Source: DASQFD01 sp035633255
GTDB lineage: Bacteria > Actinomycetota > Actinomycetes > Actinomycetales > Dermatophilaceae
Assembly (NCBI GenBank): GCA_035633255.1
Contig: DASQFD010000039.1
Coordinates: 1-17,732, forward strand
DNA length: 17,732 nucleotides
Direction: 5' to 3'
In this document: positions 13,734-17,732 of the stretch, in pieces
Layout: every line of letters starts with the position of its first letter
Position numbering within the stretch: the first letter of the stretch is position 1
Notes under the pieces: model-generated
What the model saw: the letters and a program-made list of their open reading frames with translations, nothing else
What the model was told of the DNA's origin: nothing
Databases searched by the model: none
Position numbers and translations under genes: made by a program

Positions 13734-13788
13734 CGACCGATCCCGTACGCTTGGGGGTCGGTCGCGTGTGCCCGTCCTCGGGCGTGCG
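13734..13788 (+). promoter_or_regulatory. infA promoter candidate inside an inverted repeat, plus leader hairpin
   Basis: TACGCT at 13746-13751 fits a TAnnnT -10. It is enclosed by an inverted repeat, CGACCGATCCC (13734-13744) against GGGGTCGGTCG (13754-13764), with one G-T pair, so the -10 lies in the 9-nt centre. A start near 13758 would give a leader of about 90 nt that begins with a 10-bp hairpin (13765-13774 with 13779-13788, loop TCCT). The -35 is unclear because the meaB hairpin overlaps its position. Confidence 0.5.
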
Positions 13789-13848
13789 GCCGACTCCTTC
13801 GGACCGCTGAAGTGATCGACGGCGGCCCACACGACGGATTGAGAGGGT

Positions 13849-14070
13849 ATGGCCAAGAAGGACGGCGTCATCGAGATCGAGGGCACCATCGTCGAGGCTC
13901 TCCCGAACGCGATGTTCCGGGTCGAGCTGAGCAACGGGCACAAGGTCCTCGCGCACATCTCGGGCAAGATGCGCCAGCACTACATCCGGATCCTCCCCGA
14001 GGACCGGGTCGTGGTGGAGCTCAGCCCGTACGACCTGACCCGCGGCCGCATCGTCTTCCGTTACCGCTGA
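13849..14070 (+). CDS. infA: Translation initiation factor IF-1
   Basis: IF-1 is a one-domain OB-fold protein that binds the ribosomal A site during initiation. The 73-residue product is full length and highly conserved: MAKKDGVIEIEGTIVEALPN, then FRVELSNGHKVLAHISGKMR, and the ending LTRGRIVFRYR. ATG 13849 follows a GAGAGGG; the spacing is short. In most actinobacteria infA lies close after map; here it is separated from map by the mut cassette and has its own candidate promoter. Confidence 0.98.
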   Translation: MAKKDGVIEIEGTIVEALPNAMFRVELSNGHKVLAHISGKMRQHYIRILPEDRVVVELSPYDLTRGRIVFRYR

Positions 14071-14077
14071 CCCCGGT

Positions 14078-14162
14078 CGGCGACACCGCACCACCCAGCA
14101 CGCACGGCAGCACCAGCACGACCGAGCACCAGCACCACGCACGACCCGGCGGGCCGGCCCCG
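14078..14162 (+). other. T-free, C-rich spacer with AGCAC repeats
   Basis: The infA-rpmJ spacer has 85 consecutive bases without a T on the + strand. Within it AGCAC occurs five times (14097, 14109, 14115, 14125, 14131), and C outnumbers G about two to one over 14081-14145. Such RNA would be poorly folded and resembles a Rho-loading (rut-like) composition. The role is inference. Confidence 0.4.
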
Positions 14163-14191
14163 TCGGGAGGATCGAGACGACAGCAGAGGCG

Positions 14192-14305
14192 ATGAAGGTC
14201 CAGCCGAGCGTCAAGAAGATCTGTGACAAGTGCAAGGTGATCCGCCGCAACGGGCGGGTCATGGTGATCTGCGAGAACCTGCGCCACAAGCAGCGCCAGG
14301 GCTGA
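14192..14305 (+). CDS. rpmJ: 50S ribosomal protein L36 (zinc-ribbon form)
   Basis: The product has 37 residues, beginning MKVQPSVKKICDKCKVIRR and ending LRHKQRQG. It is L36, the smallest large-subunit protein. The zinc ligands C11, C14, C27 and H32 are all present, so this is the C+ form. GGGAGGA (14165-14171) lies about 20 nt upstream, rather far for a ribosome-binding site; CAGAGGCG is nearer but weaker. Actinobacteria often carry a zinc-independent paralogue elsewhere, which is not in this window. It stands where expected, between infA and rpsM. Confidence 0.97.
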   Translation: MKVQPSVKKICDKCKVIRRNGRVMVICENLRHKQRQG

Positions 14306-14406
14306 CGCGAGTCAGACGCAGCACCGCCCCGCGAGGGGTCGCACGGGTCCCAGCGGACTTCGAGCAGACGCAGCAGTGAATGCAGCACCCGGCCCCCGGC
14401 CGCGCC

Positions 14407-14457
14407 CCTCCATGGAGGAGGGCGACCGGGACGTCACCCCCGGCCCGGAGGCCGGGG
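14407..14457 (+). promoter_or_regulatory. Structured rpsM leader: palindrome and hairpin
   Basis: In the 219-nt rpmJ-rpsM spacer, CCTCCATGGAGG (14407-14418) is a perfect 12-bp palindrome containing both a CCTCC and a Shine-Dalgarno-like GGAGG. CCCCGGCC (14438-14445) pairs with GGCCGGGG (14450-14457) around the tetraloop CGGA. A smaller CCCC-GCGA-GGGG hairpin lies at 14327-14338. No clear promoter was seen. The features could form a regulatory leader, but this is not shown. Confidence 0.4.
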
Positions 14458-14524
14458 ACCGGGCACCAGCCCGGACCGGTGACTGCACCAGACCTCCGGA
14501 CGACACAGAAGGAACCATCACCAG

Positions 14525-14902
14525 ATGGCACGTCTAGTTGGAGTGGACCTCCCGCGCGACAAGCGCGTCGAGGTCGCACTGACCTACATCTTCGGGGTGG
14601 GGCGCTCCAGCGCCACCCAGGCGCTCGCCGCGACCGGCGTCGACCCGAGCACCCGCGTGAAGGACCTCGGCGACGAGGACCTCGTGCGGCTGCGCGGGTG
14701 GATCGAGGACAACCTCAAGGTCGAGGGTGACCTCCGCCGCGAGGTCGCCGCCGACATCCGCCGCAAGGTCGAGATCGGCTCCTACGAGGGGCTCCGGCAC
14801 CGCCGCGGCCTGCCCGTCCGCGGCCAGCGCACCAAGACCAACGCGCGCACGCGCAAGGGTCCCAAGCGCACCGTCGCCGGCAAGAAGAAGGCGGGCAAGT
14901 AG
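14525..14902 (+). CDS. rpsM: 30S ribosomal protein S13
   Basis: S13 sits in the small-subunit head and forms bridges to the large subunit. The 125-residue product has the helical N-terminal part, with FGVGRSSATQAL at 23-34, and the conserved basic tail RHRRGLPVRGQRTKTNART at 91-109, then a Lys-rich end. AGAAGGA upstream is a good ribosome-binding site. Codons 3-6 are CGT CTA GTT GGA, an unusual run of low-G+C codons for this genome, which probably keeps the initiation region unfolded. Confidence 0.98.
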   Translation: MARLVGVDLPRDKRVEVALTYIFGVGRSSATQALAATGVDPSTRVKDLGDEDLVRLRGWIEDNLKVEGDLRREVAADIRRKVEIGSYEGLRHRRGLPVRGQRTKTNARTRKGPKRTVAGKKKAGK

Positions 14903-14940
14903 CCGTGCCCAGCCCCCGCGCCGCGCACCTCGCCGCGCCC

Positions 14941-14955
14941 GCCGCCGCCGCCGCC
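14941..14955 (+). repeat. (GCC)5 microsatellite
   Basis: Five tandem GCC units lie in the 80-nt rpsM-rpsK spacer, in a C/G-only stretch. They are not in a recognised coding sequence. Slippage here could vary spacer length. Confidence 0.7.
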
Positions 14956-14982
14956 CCGAAGCCCTCGTAGGAAGAAGAGCCC

Positions 14983-15390
14983 ATGCCTCCCAAGGGTCGT
15001 CAGACCACCGGCGCCAAGAAGGTGCGCCGCAAGGAGAAGAAGAACGTCGCGGTGGGCCAGGCCCACATCAAGAGCACGTTCAACAACACGATCATCTCGA
15101 TCACCGACCCCGCCGGTGCCGTCATCGCCTGGGCCTCCGCGGGCCAGGTCGGCTTCAAGGGTTCGCGCAAGTCCACCCCGTACGCCGCGCAGACCGCGGC
15201 GGAGGCGGCGGCACGCCGTGCCATGGAGCACGGCATGCGTAAGGTGGACGTCTTCGTCAAGGGCCCGGGCTCCGGTCGTGAGACCGCGATCCGGTCCCTG
15301 ACCGCGGCCGGCCTCGAGGTCGGCTCGATCTCGGACGTCACGCCCTCGCCGCACAACGGTGTCCGCCCGCCCAAGCGCCGGCGCGTCTGA
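14983..15390 (+). CDS. rpsK: 30S ribosomal protein S11
   Basis: S11 is a platform protein near the E-site codon. The 135-residue product contains HIKSTFNNTIISITD at 28-42, FKGSRKSTPYAAQ at 58-70, KGPGSGRETAIRSL at 93-106 and the terminal PHNGVRPPKRRRV. TAGGAAGAAGAG just upstream is the ribosome-binding site. It follows an 80-nt C-rich spacer and is 26 nt from rpsD. Confidence 0.98.
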   Translation: MPPKGRQTTGAKKVRRKEKKNVAVGQAHIKSTFNNTIISITDPAGAVIAWASAGQVGFKGSRKSTPYAAQTAAEAAARRAMEHGMRKVDVFVKGPGSGRETAIRSLTAAGLEVGSISDVTPSPHNGVRPPKRRRV

Positions 15391-15416
15391 GCTAGAAGTC
15401 GGGAGAGAGAACAGCC

Positions 15417-16025
15417 ATGGCCCGTTACACCGGACCCATCACCAAGAAGTCCCGCCGCCTCAAGACCGACCTCGTCGGTGGCGACAAGAACTACGAGCTC
15501 CGTCCCTTCCCGCCCGGCCAGCACGGCCGCCGGCGCATGCAGGAGAAGGAGTACCTCACCCAGCTGCAGGAGAAGCAGAAGGCCCGCTTCACCTACGGCG
15601 TCATGGAGAAGCAGTTCCGCCGGTACTACGCGGAGGCGGCCAACCGCCCCGGCAAGACCGGCGAGAACATCCTCACCATCCTCGAGTCGCGGCTCGACAA
15701 CGTCGTCTACCGCGCGGGCCTCGCCCGCACGCGGCGGCACTCGCGCCAGCTCGTGACCCATGGCCACTTCGAGGTCAACGGTCGGCGGGTCGACGTGCCG
15801 AGCTACCGCGTCGAGCCCTACGACATCATCACCGTGCGCAAGCAGTCGGTGGAGACCTTCCCGTTCCAGCTGGCGCGGGAGACCTTCGGCGACCGGCCGG
15901 TGCCGGCCTGGCTCTTGGTCGTGCCGGGCTCGTTGCAGATCCTCGTCCACCAGCTGCCGACCCGGGCGCAGATCGACACCGTGCTCACCGAGCAGCTCAT
16001 CGTCGAGTACTACTCCAAGACCTGA
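15417..16025 (+). CDS. rpsD: 30S ribosomal protein S4 (zinc-free form)
   Basis: S4 nucleates small-subunit assembly and in E. coli represses the alpha operon. The 202-residue product has the S4 RNA-binding domain at about 91-150 (SRLDNVVYRAGLARTRRHSR, HFEVNGRRVDVPSY). The N-terminal zinc-binding cysteines of C+ S4 are absent, with no cysteine at all in the protein, so it is the C- form; this fits actinobacterial rpsD in this cluster. GTCGGGAGAGAGAA precedes the ATG. A strong hairpin follows 1 nt after the stop. Confidence 0.97.
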   Translation: MARYTGPITKKSRRLKTDLVGGDKNYELRPFPPGQHGRRRMQEKEYLTQLQEKQKARFTYGVMEKQFRRYYAEAANRPGKTGENILTILESRLDNVVYRAGLARTRRHSRQLVTHGHFEVNGRRVDVPSYRVEPYDIITVRKQSVETFPFQLARETFGDRPVPAWLLVVPGSLQILVHQLPTRAQIDTVLTEQLIVEYYSKT

Positions 16026-16026
16026 C

Positions 16027-16052
16027 CCGCGGGGGGCTTCCGCCCCCCGTGG
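16027..16052 (+). terminator. Hairpin after rpsD (candidate terminator)
   Basis: An 11-pair stem (16027-16037 with 16042-16052, one G-U) with a TTCC loop starts directly after the rpsD stop; its core is CGGGGGGC against GCCCCCCG. There is no T-run. Together with the 193-nt spacer it suggests that rpoA is at least partly transcribed separately. Confidence 0.6.
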
Positions 16053-16126
16053 AGCCCCCGGAGCGCCACCGCGCTGGTCGTCAGGTGGCCCTCGGCGGGC
16101 GCACGACAGCACCAGGCGGCCGGTCG

Positions 16127-16191
16127 CGGACCGATGTGGTCCGGCCGTGCGGGGCCCCGCGCCCCGCGCACGTCACGAGGCGTCATATAGC
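16127..16191 (+). promoter_or_regulatory. rpoA upstream region: hairpins and -10 candidate
   Basis: CGGACC (16127-16132) pairs with GGTCCG (16138-16143) around GATGT, and GCGGGGCCCCGC (16149-16160) is a perfect palindrome. CATATAG at 16184-16190 is the only run of five consecutive A/T bases noticed in the spacer and contains TATAGC, a fair -10. No -35 can be recognised. The ribosome-binding site GGAAGGAAGA follows at 16203-16212. Confidence 0.35.
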
Positions 16192-16218
16192 GGTCGCCCG
16201 TGGGAAGGAAGAACTCTC

Positions 16219-17250
16219 GTGCTCATCGCACAGCGCCCCATCCTCAGCGAAGAGGTCGTCACCGACAACCGCAGCCGGTTCGTCATCGAGCCGCTCGAGC
16301 CGGGCTTCGGCTACACGCTCGGCAACTCCCTGCGCCGCACCCTGCTCTCGAGCATCCCCGGTGCCGCCGTGACCAGCATCCGCGTCGACGGCGTGCTCCA
16401 CGAGTTCTCCACGATCCCGGGGGTCAAGGAGGACCTCACCGAGATCATCCTCAACATCAAGGGCCTCGTCGTCTCCTCCGAGCACGACGAGCCGGTCACG
16501 ATGTACCTGCGCAAGCAGGGGGCCGGCGCCGTCACCGCCGCCGACATCGCCCCGCCCGCCGGGGTCGAGATCCACAACCCCGAGCTGCACCTCGCGACCC
16601 TGAACGACAAGGGCACGGTCGAGATGGAGCTCACCGTCGAGCGCGGCCGCGGCTACGTCTCGGCACAGCAGAACAAGGCCGGCGACCAGGAGATCGGCCG
16701 CATCCCCGTCGACTCGATCTACAGCCCGGTGCTCACCGCGACCTACAAGGTCGAGGCGACCCGTGTCGAGCAGCGCACCGACTTCGACCGCCTCATCGTG
16801 GACGTGGAGACCAAGCGCTCGATGGCGCCGCGTGACGTGCTCGCCTCTGCCGGCCGGACGCTGGTCGAGCTCTTCGGGCTGGCGCGCGAGCTCAACGTCG
16901 AGGCCGAGGGCATCGACATGGGCCCCTCGCCGTCCGACGCCGCGCTCGCCCAGGACCTCGCGCTGCCGATCGAGGACCTCGACCTCACGGTCCGTTCATA
17001 CAACTGCCTCAAGCGCGAGGGCATCCACACCGTCGGTGAGCTCGTGGGCCGCAGCGAGGCCGACCTGCTCGACATCCGCAACTTCGGCGCGAAGTCGATC
17101 GACGAGGTCAAGGCCAAGCTGTCCGGGATGAGCCTGCAGCTCAAGGACAGCCCGCCCGGGTTCGACCCCAGCGCGATCGCGTACGACGACGACTTCAGCT
17201 TCACCGACGGTGACGACGACGCGTCGTTCGCCGAGGACGAGCAGCTCTGA
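16219..17250 (+). CDS. rpoA: DNA-directed RNA polymerase subunit alpha
   Basis: The alpha subunit dimerises to nucleate RNA polymerase, and its C-terminal domain binds UP elements and activators. The 343-residue product begins MLIAQRPILSEEVV from a GTG start behind GGAAGGAAGA; the N-terminal domain shows GFGYTLGNSLRRTLLSS at 29-45. The C-terminal domain spans about 255-310, with LTVRSYNCLKREGI (R259 matches E. coli R265) and DIRNFGAKSIDEVK. The last 25 residues are acidic (DDDFSFTDGDDD), as usual in actinobacteria. It has a long 5' spacer after the rpsD hairpin and is followed 63 nt later by rplQ. Confidence 0.98.
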   Translation: MLIAQRPILSEEVVTDNRSRFVIEPLEPGFGYTLGNSLRRTLLSSIPGAAVTSIRVDGVLHEFSTIPGVKEDLTEIILNIKGLVVSSEHDEPVTMYLRKQGAGAVTAADIAPPAGVEIHNPELHLATLNDKGTVEMELTVERGRGYVSAQQNKAGDQEIGRIPVDSIYSPVLTATYKVEATRVEQRTDFDRLIVDVETKRSMAPRDVLASAGRTLVELFGLARELNVEAEGIDMGPSPSDAALAQDLALPIEDLDLTVRSYNCLKREGIHTVGELVGRSEADLLDIRNFGAKSIDEVKAKLSGMSLQLKDSPPGFDPSAIAYDDDFSFTDGDDDASFAEDEQL

Positions 17251-17254
17251 CGTA

Positions 17255-17279
17255 ACCGCCCTCGGCTCGGACCGGCGGT
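17255..17279 (+). other. Small hairpin in rpoA-rplQ spacer
   Basis: ACCGCC (17255-17260) pairs with GGCGGT (17274-17279) across a 13-nt loop, just after the rpoA stop. No T-run follows. It may be a weak attenuator or simply chance in G+C-rich DNA. Confidence 0.25.
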
Positions 17280-17313
17280 CGCCGGGGCCGGGCCAGGAGA
17301 CCAAGGAGAAGAC

Positions 17314-17732
17314 ATGCCCACCCCCACCAAGGGTCCCCGTCTCGGAGGCGGTCCGGCGCACGAGCGGCTCATCCTCGCCAACCTCGCCACCTCCCTCTTC
17401 GAGCACGACCGGATCACCACCACCGAGGCCAAGGCGAAGCGGCTCCGCCCGCTCGCCGAGCGCCTCGTCACCTTCGCCAAGCGTGGGGACCTGCACGCGC
17501 GGCGCCGGGTGATGACGGTCGTGCGCGACAAGGGGGTCGTGCACCGGCTCTTCGTCGAGATCGCGCCGGACATGGCCGAGCGGCAGGGCGGGTACACGCG
17601 GATCACCAAGATCGGGCCCCGCAAGGGCGACAACGCCCCCATGGCGGTGATCGAGCTGGTCCGTGAGCCCGTGGCCCGCAAGGCGACCGTCGTGGAGGCC
17701 GAGTCGGCGGCCAAGCGCGCCGCCAAGGACGC
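17314..17732 (+). CDS. rplQ: 50S ribosomal protein L17 (partial, runs off the window)
   Basis: L17 lies near the exit tunnel of the large subunit. The frame stays open to the last base, showing 139 residues and no stop. The N-terminus MPTPTKGPRLGGGPAHERL and the later YTRITKIGPRKGDNAPMAV are diagnostic of actinobacterial L17. The core of about 120 residues is complete, and what follows (VARKATVVEAESAAKRAAKD) is the start of the Ala/Lys-rich tail common in this phylum. AAGGAGAAG before the ATG is the ribosome-binding site. Confidence 0.97.
   Translation, partial: MPTPTKGPRLGGGPAHERLILANLATSLFEHDRITTTEAKAKRLRPLAERLVTFAKRGDLHARRRVMTVVRDKGVVHRLFVEIAPDMAERQGGYTRITKIGPRKGDNAPMAVIELVREPVARKATVVEAESAAKRAAKD

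Noticed and set aside
8481..13848. Attachment sites, direct repeats or transposase remnants flanking the mut cassette
   Set aside because: The two junction spacers were compared by eye and no shared repeat or mobile-element gene was found.
14412..14537. A 41-codon open frame ending inside rpsM, possibly an upstream ORF
   Set aside because: There is no ribosome-binding site before its ATG, which lies in the centre of a palindrome, and the sequence shows no recognisable motif.
14941..14955. (GCC)5 as a phase-variation tract
   Set aside because: It is intergenic, short, and made of units common in such DNA; there is no evidence that its length varies.
1..17732. tRNA or rRNA genes, CRISPR arrays, insertion sequences
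   Set aside because: No cloverleaf, rRNA stretch, regularly spaced repeats or transposase was recognised.

Overview
The window is high-G+C DNA (roughly 70-75% by eye) carrying the conserved ribosomal-protein / secretion / transcription superoperon of an actinomycete. Every recognised gene is on the + strand. Actinobacterial hallmarks are the zinc-finger type-Z S14 (rpsZ), a cysteine-free S4 beside a zinc-ribbon L36, the order secY-adk-map before infA-rpmJ-rpsM-rpsK-rpsD-rpoA-rplQ, L15 with an N-terminal extension, and an RpoA with an acidic tail. Sequence flavour points to Micrococcales, perhaps near Intrasporangiaceae/Ornithinimicrobiaceae, but the genus cannot be fixed from the sequence alone.

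Layout. 1-1092: end of the S10 part (rpsC tail, rplP, rpmC, rpsQ). 1160-5518: spc part (rplN, rplX, rplE, rpsZ, a 130-nt structured spacer, then rpsH, rplF, rplR, rpsE, rpmD, rplO). 5519-5749: a 231-nt spacer with three hairpins. 5750-8480: secY, adk, map. 8481-13702: a three-gene methylmalonyl-CoA mutase cassette (mutA, mutB, meaB) with its own candidate promoter in front and a hairpin behind. 13703-17732: infA, rpmJ, rpsM, rpsK, rpsD, rpoA and the start of rplQ, which runs off the window. The longest gene-free stretch is 231 nt.

How the genes work together. Most genes build the ribosome or serve translation, secretion and transcription: IF-1, methionine aminopeptidase, adenylate kinase, SecY and the RNA polymerase alpha subunit. 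The mut cassette is metabolic. MutA/MutB form the B12-dependent mutase that interconverts (R)-methylmalonyl-CoA and succinyl-CoA, and MeaB is its GTPase chaperone. Many junctions overlap as TGATG or ATGA, in the ribosomal part and in the mut cassette, suggesting translational coupling.

Most unusual points. First, the mut cassette separates map from infA, which are normally close neighbours in actinobacteria. Second, the octamer CGGCATAC occurs nine times, in both orientations. Every GCATAC hexamer in the window is part of this octamer, and the window's only TAT and ATA codons lie inside it. It behaves like a dispersed, highly iterated genomic signal, comparable in kind to HIP1 or uptake sequences, and one copy is built into the hairpin after rplO. 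No mobile element, CRISPR array or tRNA/rRNA gene was seen.
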